DNA from: Streptomyces sp. SAI-135
GTDB lineage: Bacteria > Actinomycetota > Actinomycetes > Streptomycetales > Streptomycetaceae
DNA: 64,000 nucleotides
Direction: 5' to 3'
Assembly (NCBI RefSeq): GCF_029893805.1
Contig: NZ_JARXYP010000002.1
Coordinates: 1,984,001-2,048,000, forward strand
Below the pieces are notes generated by a model. It was not told where the DNA came from. It was given only the letters and a program-made list of their open reading frames with translations, and did not search any database. The position numbers and the translations under genes are program-made. Each line of letters begins with the position of its first letter. Position 1 is the stretch's first letter. This document shows, piece after piece, positions 7,230 through 15,746 of this stretch.

Positions 7230-8354
7230 ATGGTCACCGCCGTCCGTCACCTCGGGCCGAACTGGTACGCCTGCGTCATGGGCACCGCGATCGTCGCCAC
7301 CGCCGGCGTCGCGCTCCCCGTGCACCTCCCCGGCCTGCGCACGATCTGCGCCGCCGTCTGGCTGCTGTCCCTCGCCCTGCTGCTCGCCCTCCTCGGCGCC
7401 CGCGCCCTGCACTGGCGTCATCACGCCGACCAAGCCCGCGCCCACCTCCTCGACCCCGCCACGGCCCCCTTCTACGGCTGCCTCGCCATGGCCCTGCTGG
7501 CCGTCGGCGGCGGTGCCCTCACCGTCGGCCGGGACTGGATCGGGACGACGGCCGCGGTCGCGCTCGACGCCGTGCTGTTCACCGCGGGCACGGCCGTGGG
7601 GCTCGCGGCCGCCGTCGCCGTGCCGTACCTCATGGCCGTACACCAGAAGGCCGAGCCGGGGCAGGTCACGCCGGTGTGGCTGCTCCCCCTGGTCGCGCCC
7701 ATGGTGTCGGCGGCCCTCGGACCGCTCCTGGTGCCGTATCTCCCCGCGGGCCAGCCTCGCGAGACCCTCCTCCTCGGCTGCGTCGCGCTGTTCGGGCTCA
7801 GTCTTCTCGCCACCCTGCTGATGCTGCCGCTGGTCTTCGCCCGGACCGTCACCGGCGGCCCGCTCCCCCTCGCCCTGACCCCGACCCTCTTCCTGGTGCT
7901 CGGCCCGCTCGGCCAGTCCACCACCGCGGTCGGCAAGTTCGCGGACGTGGCCCCCGGTGTCGTCCCGGCCCCCTACAGCGAGGGCCTGGGCGTCCTCGCG
8001 GTCCTGTACGGCGTTCCCGTGACGGGGTTCGCCCTGCTCTGGCTGGCACTCGCCACCGCGCACGTGGTCCGTGCCCGCCGGCACGGGATGCGGTTCGCGA
8101 TGACCTGGTGGGCCTTCACCTTCCCGGTCGGCACCTGCGTCACGGGCGCCGAGGCGCTGGCCCGGCACACGGGGCTCGTCGTCTACGACTGGCTCGCCAC
8201 GGGGCTCTACGTCGTCCTCGTCGCCGCCTGGACCACCGCCGCCGTGCACACCGCGCGGGGGCTGGTCAGCGGAGCGCTGCTCGCAGGGCCTCGCCCAGTG
8301 CCCGTGGTGCTTCGGCCAGCGACGGCCCGTACCACGTCAGGTGCCGTCCGCTGA
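7230..8354 (+). CDS. TDT-family transporter (TehA/Mae1-like, sulfite or C4-dicarboxylate exporter)
   Basis: This 374-residue integral membrane protein has about ten hydrophobic segments and the conserved start GPNWYACVMGTAIVAT of the tellurite-resistance/dicarboxylate (TDT) family, which also includes SLAC1-type anion channels and fungal Ssu1 sulfite exporters. The frame is open far upstream, but homology begins at the ATG at 7230. The ribosome-binding site is weak (GTGGAG). A divergent LysR regulator with a CbbR/CysB-like operator favours an anion such as sulfite as substrate, which is inference. Its last 89 bases overlap, tail to tail, the end of the BtuF-like gene on the other strand. Confidence 0.85.
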   Translation: MVTAVRHLGPNWYACVMGTAIVATAGVALPVHLPGLRTICAAVWLLSLALLLALLGARALHWRHHADQARAHLLDPATAPFYGCLAMALLAVGGGALTVGRDWIGTTAAVALDAVLFTAGTAVGLAAAVAVPYLMAVHQKAEPGQVTPVWLLPLVAPMVSAALGPLLVPYLPAGQPRETLLLGCVALFGLSLLATLLMLPLVFARTVTGGPLPLALTPTLFLVLGPLGQSTTAVGKFADVAPGVVPAPYSEGLGVLAVLYGVPVTGFALLWLALATAHVVRARRHGMRFAMTWWAFTFPVGTCVTGAEALARHTGLVVYDWLATGLYVVLVAAWTTAAVHTARGLVSGALLAGPRPVPVVLRPATARTTSGAVR

Positions 8355-8982
8355 CGAGCGCGCAGGGCAGACCGGGGAAGGCCTCCGGGCCGTCGTCGGG
8401 GGTGAAGCGGTACGGCTCGTCGGGGAGGACGACCACGTCCGGGGCCGCCGCCCGCAGCTCGTCCAGGGGGACGCGCGGATAGCGGTCCGCGTGGGTGGTG
8501 TACACGTGGTCCACCCCCAGACGGGAGAGCACGTCACCCGCGAAGGTGTCCCGGCCCAGCACCATCCACGGCCGCCGCCAGATCGGCACGACCGCCGTGG
8601 CCCGGCGCGAGGGGGGTTCGAGCGCCGACCAGGCCTCCTCGGCCTCGTCCAGCCAGCGTGGCCGCAGGGCGCCGCACGCCTCGACGACCCGGGCCAGCTC
8701 GCGGAAGGCCTGCGGGACGTCACGCACCTCGGTGACCAGGACCTTCAGGCCCGCCTCGCGCAGGACTTCGAGATCCGGGGCGCGGTTCTCCTCCTCGTTG
8801 GCGATCACCAGGTCGGGGGCGAGGGCGAGGATCCGGTCGAGCGCCGGGTTCTTGGTGCCGCCGATCCGGGGGACGTCCAGGTCGGCCGGGTGGGTGCACC
8901 AGTCGGTGGCGCCGACCAGGGCGCCGGGGGCGGAGCGGGCGATCGCCTCGGTCAGCGAGGGGACCAGGGAGACGACCCTCAC
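8266..8982 (-). CDS. Helical-backbone metal receptor / BtuF-like cobalamin-binding protein
   Basis: This 238-residue protein has the type III periplasmic-binding fold (TroA/BtuF superfamily). It begins RVVSLVPSLTEAI and contains GATDWCTHP and APDLVIANEEEN, typical of the BtuF-like branch. It has no signal peptide or lipobox, and no permease or ATPase is adjacent. It is therefore probably not a normal transport receptor; many actinobacterial members are cytoplasmic orphans. Its start overlaps the stop of the upstream XRE-cupin gene by four bases, so the pair is co-translated. Its 3' end overlaps the convergent transporter gene by 89 bases. Confidence 0.8.
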   Translation of the reverse strand: MRVVSLVPSLTEAIARSAPGALVGATDWCTHPADLDVPRIGGTKNPALDRILALAPDLVIANEEENRAPDLEVLREAGLKVLVTEVRDVPQAFRELARVVEACGALRPRWLDEAEEAWSALEPPSRRATAVVPIWRRPWMVLGRDTFAGDVLSRLGVDHVYTTHADRYPRVPLDELRAAAPDVVVLPDEPYRFTPDDGPEAFPGLPCALVSGRHLTWYGPSLAEAPRALGEALRAALR

Positions 8983-9548
8983 TGCCGGGGCCGGTCCTGG
9001 AGCGCCTCGACATGTTCGGCCACGGCGACGACGATCACGCGGGTGTCCGCCACGGTCGCCCGCCAGCGGTGCCGCACCCCGCCGGTGAGGTACAGGGTGT
9101 CGCCGCGGCCCAGCCGGTACGCGCGCCCCTCGGCCTCGACGTCCACCGCGCCGTCGGCGACGTACAGCAACTGGTCGTTGCGGTACTGGAACTCACGGCC
9201 GGCGTCGTGGTCGCCGGTGAACTCCTGGGCGTGCATCTGGTGGTGACCGCGCACCAGGGAGCGCATCCGGGGTTCCAGGCCCGGCTCCGCGCCCTCGGCG
9301 TGCACGACGTCCACGCTGCACGCCGGGTCGGCGGCGGCGAGGAGTTCGACGGCCGTGGTGCGCAGGGCGTCGGCGACCTTCTCCAGGGAGCTGCGGCTGG
9401 GGCGGGCGCGTTCGTTCTCGATCTGGCTCAGGAAGGGGACCGAGAGGCCGCTGCGCTCGGCGACGACGGCGAGGGTGAGCTCCAGGGCCCGGCGCCTGCG
9501 GCGCACGGCCGCGCCGACCCGGAGGGGCTGTTCTTTGTGGTCGCCCAT
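8979..9548 (-). CDS. XRE-family regulator with C-terminal cupin domain
   Basis: This 189-residue protein has an N-terminal Cro/CI helix-turn-helix (LTLAVVAERSGLSVPFLSQI near residues 24-43, followed by ENERARPS) and a C-terminal cupin barrel (about 110-185, with RLGRGDTLYLTGGVRHRW). Such SutR/PuuR-like regulators bind a small ligand in the cupin. It is the first gene of a two-gene unit with the BtuF-like gene and is likely to regulate that unit. The region upstream (9549-9698) carries its promoter but I see no clear operator. Confidence 0.88.
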   Translation of the reverse strand: MGDHKEQPLRVGAAVRRRRRALELTLAVVAERSGLSVPFLSQIENERARPSRSSLEKVADALRTTAVELLAAADPACSVDVVHAEGAEPGLEPRMRSLVRGHHQMHAQEFTGDHDAGREFQYRNDQLLYVADGAVDVEAEGRAYRLGRGDTLYLTGGVRHRWRATVADTRVIVVAVAEHVEALQDRPRQ

Positions 9549-9698
9549 GGCTCCGGCTCCTTCCTCCGCCCGTCGGTCCCGTGACCCGTCCCCTGATGAG
9601 TTGTCTGCACCCTACGCATGTTCGGCAAACCGTTTCACGCGGCCGTCACATCGAGGTCGTACGGCGTGCGACCGTACCTCACGATTCACGCCAGCCCA

Positions 9699-9728
9699 CC
9701 GGCCCCCTGAAGACAGCCAGGGGGCCGG
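9699..9728. terminator. Rho-independent-like hairpin after the betaine transport operon
   Basis: A perfect 11-bp stem (CCGGCCCCCTG / CAGGGGGCCGG) with an 8-base loop lies about 115 bases beyond the stop of the permease-receptor gene. There is no T-tract, as is usual in Streptomyces. The surrounding 9549-9841 stretch otherwise holds only the promoter region of the XRE-cupin gene. Confidence 0.75.
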
Positions 9729-9841
9729 GTTTCGGTCACCCGTCCGTCGCGGGCCACCCAAGTCCCCTCGTCGGCATCGGAGTTCGGGCGATGACGTAGC
9801 TCTATGTGGTTGGCCGGATCCTTACCGTGCTCCCGGAGCGG

Positions 9842-12454
9842 TCAGGACGGGGTCATCCGCCCGACCATCTCCGGGTGCTCCTTCAGCCAGGCGGCGACCG
9901 CCTGCTCCTCGTGCCCCTGGCCGTACTTGTTGATCTCGCTCTCCAGGGTACCGAGCTCGTCCTCACTCATATGGAATCCCTTGATCCACTTGGTGAGCCG
10001 GGGGTACTTCTCCGGGAACTCCTCGTGGGCGATGGTGCGGATCGTGTTGCCCTCCCCGAAGAGCTTCCTGTCGTCCTTGAGCTTGGTCAGGTCGTACTGG
10101 CTGTACGCCCAGTGCGGGGACCACAGGACAACGGCGACGGGCTGTTTCCTGGCGTAGGCGCGCTTGAGCTCGGCCAGCATCGCGGGCGTGGAGCCGTCGA
10201 CGACCTCGTACTCCTTGTCCAGGCCGTAGCCCGGCAGGACCTTGTTCTTGAGGAGGTTCATCTCGCCGGTGCCCGGCTCGATGCCGATGATCTTCCCGTC
10301 GAACAGGTCCGCCTTGCCCTTGAGGTCCTCGTACGTCTTCACGCCCTTGACGTACGACGGCACGGCGACCTCCAGCGACGTCGGCCGGTACCAGGTGCCG
10401 AGGTCGGCGAGGCTGTCCTTGCTCTTGTCCCAGTAGTTCTTCTGGGCGTACGGCAGCCAGGCGTCGAAGTTGAGGTCCAGGTCGCCGGAGGCGAGGCCGG
10501 TGTAGACCGGGCCGACGTCCATCTGCTTGAGGTTCAGCCGGTAGCCGCGCTTCTCCAGGACGTTCTTCCACAGGTAGGTGACGGCGATGTCCTCGTCCCA
10601 GGGGAACCAGGCCACGTTCACCGGCCGCTTCGCCTCGGCCGGAGTGCCGCTGTCCTTGACGGGGGCCATCTTGTCGACCAGGCCCGGGTGCTGCTTGAGC
10701 CAGGTGCGCACGGCGTCCTGCTGCCTGCCCTTGCCCGCCTTGTTGATCTCGGCCTCCAGGCCGGTGAGCTGCTTCTCGTCCAGCTTGAAGTTCTTCAGCC
10801 ACCCGCCGACGACCGGGTTCTCCTCGGCGAAGCCCTTGCGGGCCACCGTGTGGATGCCGTCGCCCGAGCCCCAGGCGCCCTTGGGGTCCTTGAGCTTCTT
10901 CAGGTCGTAGTCGTTGTACGCCCAGTGCGGCGACCAGAGCGGGACGACGATCGGGGCCTTCTGGGCGTACGCCCGCTTCAGCTCGGCCAGCATCGCGGGC
11001 GTAGAGCTGTCGACGACCTCGTACTCCTTGTCGAGGCCGTACGCCTTCAGGACCTTGCTCTTGAGCAGGGCCGTCTCACCGGCGCTGGACTCGATGCCGG
11101 TGATCCTGCCGCCGAACCGCGCGCCCTTGCCCTTGAGGTCGGCCAGGGAGTCGACGTCCTTCATGTACGACGGGACGGTCAGCTCCAGGGACGTCCTGTC
11201 GTACCAGGCGCCGAGGTCGTCGAGCTTGCTGCCGTACTTCTTCCAGTACTGCTCGTGGGTGGTGGGCAGCCAGGCACCGGTCATGAAGTCGGCGTTGCCG
11301 GAGGCGACGGAGGTGTAGAGGGGGCCCGCGTCGAACTGCTCGGCGTCCACCCGGTAGCCGCGTTCCTCCAGGATCTCCTTCCACAGGAAGGTGGAGGCGA
11401 CCCCGTCGTCCCAGGGGACGTAGCCGATGCTGATCTTCTTGCCCTGGCCGACGTCCTTGCCGCCGGAGACGGCCGTGGCCTCGCCCGAGGTGCCGCCGAG
11501 GATCCCCATGCCGCCCGCGACGAGGGCGAGGACGACGACGCCGATCACGGCGACCTGGGGGCGGGGGCGGTAGGACCAGATCCGCAGCCCCTGGCTCGCG
11601 CGGGCCTTGGCGGCGGCGCGGCGGCCCAGCGGGGAGACCTGGGTGCCGAGCGCGCCGGTCATGCGGTCGAGGTAGATCGCGAGGATCACGATGGCGACAC
11701 CGGCCTCGGAGCCGAGGCCCACGTTGAGCTGGCCGATGGCCTCGTTGACGTCGCCGCCGAGGCCGCCGGTGCCGACCATGCCGGCGATCGCGGCCATGGA
11801 CAGGCCGAGCATGATGACCTGGTTGACGCCGGCCATCACGGTGGGCAGCGCCAGCGGGAGCTGCACGCGCAGGAGGGTGTCGCGCGGGGTGGTGCCGAAC
11901 GCCTCGGCCGCCTCCACGAGTTCCTTGTCGACCTGCCGGATGCCCAGCTCGGTCATGCGGACGCCGGGGGCGAGCGCGAAGATCAGGGTGGCCACGATGC
12001 CCGCGGAGGCGCCGGTGCCGAAGAACAGGATCGCCGGGATGAGATAGATCATCGCGGGCAGCGTCTGCATGAAGTCCAGCACGGGGCGCACGAACCCGCT
12101 GACCCGGTTCGAGCTGGCCGCCCAGATGCCCACGGGCACGGCTATCACCAGCGCGATGATGGTGGCGACGAGGACCAGCGAGAGGGTCGTCATCGCGTCC
12201 TCCCACAGGTCGAGGGAGGCGATGAAGGCGAATCCCGCGAAGGTGAGGACACCGGCCAGGGTGCCGCGCAGCCAGAACGCGATCACGGCGAAGATGCCCG
12301 CGAGCAGCAGGGGCTGGGGCGCCTGGAGAACGGCGTCGATGCCGTCGTAGGTGCCGGTGAAGACGGTCTTCAGGAAGTCGAAGAGCCAGGACACGTGGGT
12401 GAGCAGCCAGTCGACGGTGTCGTTGACCCAGTCGCCGAGCGGGATCCTAGGCAT
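9842..12454 (-). CDS. Glycine betaine/choline-type ABC permease fused to two substrate-binding domains
   Basis: This 870-residue fusion belongs to an OpuA/ProU-type osmoprotectant importer. Residues 1-275 are a ProW-like permease with the ATPase-contacting EAA loop (EAAEAFGTTPRDTLLRVQLP, 181-200). A further membrane segment at about 302-322 anchors the first OpuAC substrate-binding domain (about 341-598). An Ala/Pro linker and a second OpuAC domain (about 611-868) follow. The two receptor domains are clear paralogues: both contain YGLDKEYEVVD, STPAMLAELKRAYA and LWSPHWAY. Lactococcal OpuA has one receptor domain per permease; two in tandem doubles the number per transporter. The start overlaps the ATPase gene end by eight bases, so the complex is translated from one mRNA. 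Up-regulation by osmotic stress is expected from the family, not shown here. Confidence 0.92.
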   Translation of the reverse strand: MPRIPLGDWVNDTVDWLLTHVSWLFDFLKTVFTGTYDGIDAVLQAPQPLLLAGIFAVIAFWLRGTLAGVLTFAGFAFIASLDLWEDAMTTLSLVLVATIIALVIAVPVGIWAASSNRVSGFVRPVLDFMQTLPAMIYLIPAILFFGTGASAGIVATLIFALAPGVRMTELGIRQVDKELVEAAEAFGTTPRDTLLRVQLPLALPTVMAGVNQVIMLGLSMAAIAGMVGTGGLGGDVNEAIGQLNVGLGSEAGVAIVILAIYLDRMTGALGTQVSPLGRRAAAKARASQGLRIWSYRPRPQVAVIGVVVLALVAGGMGILGGTSGEATAVSGGKDVGQGKKISIGYVPWDDGVASTFLWKEILEERGYRVDAEQFDAGPLYTSVASGNADFMTGAWLPTTHEQYWKKYGSKLDDLGAWYDRTSLELTVPSYMKDVDSLADLKGKGARFGGRITGIESSAGETALLKSKVLKAYGLDKEYEVVDSSTPAMLAELKRAYAQKAPIVVPLWSPHWAYNDYDLKKLKDPKGAWGSGDGIHTVARKGFAEENPVVGGWLKNFKLDEKQLTGLEAEINKAGKGRQQDAVRTWLKQHPGLVDKMAPVKDSGTPAEAKRPVNVAWFPWDEDIAVTYLWKNVLEKRGYRLNLKQMDVGPVYTGLASGDLDLNFDAWLPYAQKNYWDKSKDSLADLGTWYRPTSLEVAVPSYVKGVKTYEDLKGKADLFDGKIIGIEPGTGEMNLLKNKVLPGYGLDKEYEVVDGSTPAMLAELKRAYARKQPVAVVLWSPHWAYSQYDLTKLKDDRKLFGEGNTIRTIAHEEFPEKYPRLTKWIKGFHMSEDELGTLESEINKYGQGHEEQAVAAWLKEHPEMVGRMTPS

Positions 12455-13496
12455 GGGCCACCTCCGCGTCGGCGAGGAAGCCGACCAGGCGGTCCTGCGG
12501 GACCACGCCGACGAGCCGGTGCTTGTCGTCGAGGACGGCCACCGGGTGGGTCGAGCGGGCGCTCATGGCGCACAGTTCGGTGAACGGCGTGTCGGGCGTC
12601 GCGGTCTCGCAGTCGCCGGTGCAACCGCAGACGGCCTCGTCACCGCTGACGTCGGTGTCCATGACGGCGGACGCGGTCAGGACACGGGAGCGGTCGACGT
12701 CCTTGGTGAAGGAGGCGACGTAGTCGTCGGCGGGCCGCACGAGGATGTCCTCCGCGCTGCCGGTCTGGACGATCCGGCCGTCGCGCATCACGGCGATCCG
12801 GTCGCCGAGCCGCATGGCCTCGTTGAGGTCGTGGGTGATGAAGACGATGGTCTTCTTCAGGGTCTTCTGGAGGCTGAGGAGCTGGTCCTGCATGTCCCGG
12901 CGGATCAGCGGGTCGAGCGCGCTGAAGGACTCGTCCATGAGGAGCAGGTCGGCGTCGGTGGCGAGGGCGCGGGCCAGGCCGACGCGCTGCTGCATGCCGC
13001 CCGAGAGCTCGTCGGGCCAGGACTTCTCCCAGCCCCCCAGTCCGCACAGCTCCAGGGCCTCGGTGGCCCGCTCGACGCGCTCGGCCTTGGGGACGCCCTG
13101 GACGGCGAGGCCGTAGGCGGCGTTCTCCAGGACGCTGCGGTGCGGGAAGAGCGCGAAGTGCTGGAAGACCATGCTGATCTTCTGGGCGCGTACGGCGCGC
13201 AGTTCGCGGTCGGTGAGCGCGGTGAGGTCCTGGCCGTCGAAGCGGACATGGCCCGCGGTCGGCTCCAACAGGCCGTTGAGCATGCGCAGCAGGGTGGACT
13301 TGCCGGAACCGGACAGGCCCATCACGACGAAGATCTGGCCGGGGTCCACGGTGAAGGAGGCGTCGATCACCGCCGCGGTGGTGCCCTCCGCGCGCAGTCC
13401 CTCCCGGTCGGCGCCCTCGCGCAGCCTCTCGACCGCCTCGTGCGGCCGTCTTCCGAAGACCTTGTAGAGCTGCTCTGCCTCAAGCCGTGATGACAC
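12447..13496 (-). CDS. Glycine betaine ABC transporter ATP-binding protein with CBS region
   Basis: This 349-residue ProV/OpuAA-like ATPase has Walker A GLSGSGKST (60-68), signature LSGGMQQR (164-171), Walker B LLLMDE (184-189) and a switch His in FITHDLNEA. The C-terminal 80 residues are a degenerate CBS region, the ionic-strength sensor in OpuA. It carries an unusual CGCTGDC cluster that could bind metal. The frame is open to 13628, but GTG at 13496 with AAGAGG just upstream is the sensible start. It is the first gene of the two-gene operon with the permease-receptor fusion. Confidence 0.92.
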   Translation of the reverse strand: MSSRLEAEQLYKVFGRRPHEAVERLREGADREGLRAEGTTAAVIDASFTVDPGQIFVVMGLSGSGKSTLLRMLNGLLEPTAGHVRFDGQDLTALTDRELRAVRAQKISMVFQHFALFPHRSVLENAAYGLAVQGVPKAERVERATEALELCGLGGWEKSWPDELSGGMQQRVGLARALATDADLLLMDESFSALDPLIRRDMQDQLLSLQKTLKKTIVFITHDLNEAMRLGDRIAVMRDGRIVQTGSAEDILVRPADDYVASFTKDVDRSRVLTASAVMDTDVSGDEAVCGCTGDCETATPDTPFTELCAMSARSTHPVAVLDDKHRLVGVVPQDRLVGFLADAEVAHA

Positions 13497-13690
13497 GCGT
13501 ACCTCTTGTCTCTTGACCACTGGGTGGGAGACGAAGGGTCGCGAACAGTTGAAGATGCAACCTGCCTCGCTCCGAGGCCGCGCCTGCCCATAAGCCTTCC
13601 GGCCAAACACACCGGTGTGCCGGTTCACAGGACGCTCACACCGCCGAACGAGTCAAGCGGCGACGGCCGCTGTCGGTGCCGTACGGCATG

Positions 13691-14620
13691 ATGCGAGGCG
13701 TGACCGGACGACTGATGCTCCTCGACACCGCCTCGCTCTACTTCCGTGCCTACTTCGGCGTGCCGGAGTCGGTGAAGGCCCCGGACGGCACGCCGGTGAA
13801 CGCCGTGCGCGGCCTCCTCGAATTCATCGACCGCCTGGTCAAGGACCATCACCCCGACGCGCTCGTGGCCTGCATGGACGCCGACTGGCGGCCCCAGTGG
13901 CGGGTCGACCTCATCCCCTCCTACAAGGCGCACCGCGTCGCCGAGGAGCGCGAGAGCGGCCCGGACGAGGAGGAGGTGCCGGACACGCTGTCGCCGCAGG
14001 TTCCGGTCATCGAGGCGGTCCTGGACGCGCTCGGCATCGCGCGCGTGGGGGTCGCCGGGTACGAGGCGGACGACGTGATCGGCACGTTCACCGCGCGGGC
14101 GACGGGCCCGGTCGACATCGTCACCGGCGACCGCGACCTGTATCAGCTGGTGGACGACGAGCGCCAGGTGCGGGTGCTGTATCCCCTCAAGGGCGTCGGC
14201 ACCCTCCAGCTCACCGACGAGGCGTGGCTGCGCGAGAAGTATGGCGTCGACGGCCGTGGGTACGCGGATCTGGCCCTGCTGCGCGGCGACCCGAGCGACG
14301 GTCTGCCGGGCGTGCCGGGCATCGGTGAGAAGACGGCGGCCAAGCTCCTTGCCGAGTTCGGCGACCTGGCGGGGATCATGGCCGCGGTCGACGACCCGAA
14401 GGCGAGGCTCACGCCGTCGCAGCGCAAGCGGCTGGACGAGTCGCGGCCCTATGTGGCCGTGGCACCGAAGGTCGTGCGGGTGGCCGGTGACGTCCCGCTG
14501 CCGAAGGTGGAGACCGCGGTTCCGCGCGCACCGCGCGATCCCGCGGCGCTGGAGAAGCTGGCACAGCGATGGGGACTGGGTGGATCATTGCAGCGGCTGG
14601 TGACGACGCTCGGCGCGTAA
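13691..14620 (+). CDS. 5'-3' exonuclease (DNA polymerase I N-terminal-type, FEN/PIN fold)
   Basis: This is a protein of about 309 residues resembling the free-standing 5'-3' exonuclease domain of PolA. Acidic metal-site residues are visible in LLDTASLYFRAYFG, ACMDADWRPQWR, GYEADDVIGTF and VTGDRDLYQLV. The H3TH DNA-binding element follows in DGLPGVPGIGEKTAAKLL. It would remove 5' flaps or RNA primers. The start is uncertain: ATG at 13676, 13688 or 13691 and GTG at 13700 are all in frame, and none has a good ribosome-binding site, so a leaderless mRNA is possible. It is divergent from the betaine ABC genes and 92 bases upstream of the siderophore-interacting reductase. Confidence 0.88.
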   Translation: MRGVTGRLMLLDTASLYFRAYFGVPESVKAPDGTPVNAVRGLLEFIDRLVKDHHPDALVACMDADWRPQWRVDLIPSYKAHRVAEERESGPDEEEVPDTLSPQVPVIEAVLDALGIARVGVAGYEADDVIGTFTARATGPVDIVTGDRDLYQLVDDERQVRVLYPLKGVGTLQLTDEAWLREKYGVDGRGYADLALLRGDPSDGLPGVPGIGEKTAAKLLAEFGDLAGIMAAVDDPKARLTPSQRKRLDESRPYVAVAPKVVRVAGDVPLPKVETAVPRAPRDPAALEKLAQRWGLGGSLQRLVTTLGA

Positions 14621-14676
14621 ATATTGCCCTCGCTTTCCACGAGTGGCATGCCGTCGCCAGGGGGGCTGATGCTAAC

Positions 14677-14695
14677 TTAGGTAAGCCTAAGCACA
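14677..14695. promoter_or_regulatory. Iron box (IdeR/DmdR1-type)
   Basis: TTAGGTAAGCCTAAGCACA, read on the minus strand, matches 15 of 19 positions of the DtxR/IdeR consensus TTAGGTTAGGCTAACCTAA, with the AGGCT-ACCTAA half almost perfect. It lies 17 bases before the start of the siderophore-interacting gene, as expected for an iron-repressed promoter. Confidence 0.75.
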
Positions 14696-14712
14696 GGGAC
14701 TGGGAGGCCGCC

Positions 14713-15558
14713 ATGGCAGAAGGACCGGGACGCAAGCCGCGGAAGCCCCACTCCGCACAGGTCGTCCGCACCGAACGCCTCACCCCGCACATGCAGCGCG
14801 TGGTGCTCGGCGGCGACGGACTCGCCGACTTCGCGGCGGACACCTGCACCGACCACTACGTCAAGATCCTGTTCCCGGCCGAGGGCGCGACCTACCCCGA
14901 ACCCTTCGACATCCAGCGGATCCGCGAGGAGTTCCCGCGCGAGCAGTGGCCCGTGACGCGCACGTACACCGTGCGCCACTGGGACCCCGAGCACCGCGAG
15001 CTCAGCCTTGACTTCGTGATCCACGGCGACGAGGGCCTTGCCGGTCCCTGGGCGGTGCGCGTGCAGCCCGGCGAGACCGTGCGCTTCATGGGCCCGGGCG
15101 GCGCCTACGCCCCGAACCGCGACGCCGACTGGCATCTGCTCGCCGGCGACGAGAGCGCGCTGCCCGCGATCGCCCGCTCCCTGGAGTCGCTGCCCGACGG
15201 CTCCCCCGCGCACGCCTTCATCGAGGTGTCGGGGCCCGAGGAGGAGCAGAAGATCGACTCCGACGTGGAGGTCGTCTGGCTGCACCGCGGCTCCCGCCCG
15301 GTCGGCGAGGCCCTGGTGGAGGCCGTCCGCGCACTGGAGTTCCCGGAGGGCCGCCTGTGCGCGTTCGTGCACGGCGAGGCGCACTTCGTGAAGCAGCTTC
15401 GCCACCTGCTGCGGGTCGAACGCGGAATCCCGCGCGAGGACCTGTCCATCTCCGGCTACTGGCGCCTCGGCCACAACGAGGACGGCTGGCAGGCCTCGAA
15501 GCGGGACTGGAACGCGCGCATCGAGGCGGAGCAGGAGGGGGCGGCGCCCGCCGCTTAG
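14713..15558 (+). CDS. Siderophore-interacting protein (FAD-dependent ferric-siderophore reductase)
   Basis: This 281-residue cytoplasmic protein belongs to the SIP/ViuB family. An N-terminal FAD-binding barrel carries the FAD-contacting RTYTVRHWD (near residues 80-88). A C-terminal NAD(P)H-binding domain has LAGDESALPAI and the conserved ending SGYWRLGHNEDGW. It reduces Fe(III)-siderophores to release iron. ATG at 14713 with GGGAGG six bases upstream is a clear start, though the frame is open further up. An IdeR/DmdR1-type iron box overlaps the promoter, so the gene should be switched on by iron starvation. No siderophore synthesis or uptake genes are in this window. Confidence 0.92.
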   Translation: MAEGPGRKPRKPHSAQVVRTERLTPHMQRVVLGGDGLADFAADTCTDHYVKILFPAEGATYPEPFDIQRIREEFPREQWPVTRTYTVRHWDPEHRELSLDFVIHGDEGLAGPWAVRVQPGETVRFMGPGGAYAPNRDADWHLLAGDESALPAIARSLESLPDGSPAHAFIEVSGPEEEQKIDSDVEVVWLHRGSRPVGEALVEAVRALEFPEGRLCAFVHGEAHFVKQLRHLLRVERGIPREDLSISGYWRLGHNEDGWQASKRDWNARIEAEQEGAAPAA

Positions 15559-15581
15559 GCGAACGTCCCGGGTCTGCGTCA

Positions 15582-15629
15582 GTGGCCTCGCCCGTGGCCT
15601 TGTCTGTGACCTCGTCTGTGGCCTAGCCC
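15582..15629. repeat. 12-bp tandem repeat, four units
   Basis: Four imperfect copies of GTGGCCTCGCCC lie between the SIP stop codon and its terminator. No function is visible. In the gap 15559-15954 this repeat, the terminator, a relic of an ABC ATPase and the permease operator are all that I can identify. Confidence 0.75.
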
Positions 15630-15631
15630 GT

Positions 15632-15669
15632 GAATGGGGGCGGCACCTTCTCAGGTGCCGCCCCCATTC
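15632..15669. terminator. Strong intrinsic terminator of the SIP gene
   Basis: A perfect 17-bp stem (GAATGGGGGCGGCACCT and its complement) with a four-base TCTC loop lies 73 bases after the SIP stop codon. Confidence 0.88.
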
Positions 15670-15746
15670 GTCGGTCCGGAGCGGGGTCACGGCCTCCCGG
15701 TCGGGGTCCGCCGACAGTGCCGAACGGCCCGCCACCATCGCCCAGT

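Noticed and set aside
9806..12583. 925-codon plus-strand frame over the betaine permease gene
   Set aside because: It is antisense to a gene with clear membrane segments and OpuAC motifs.
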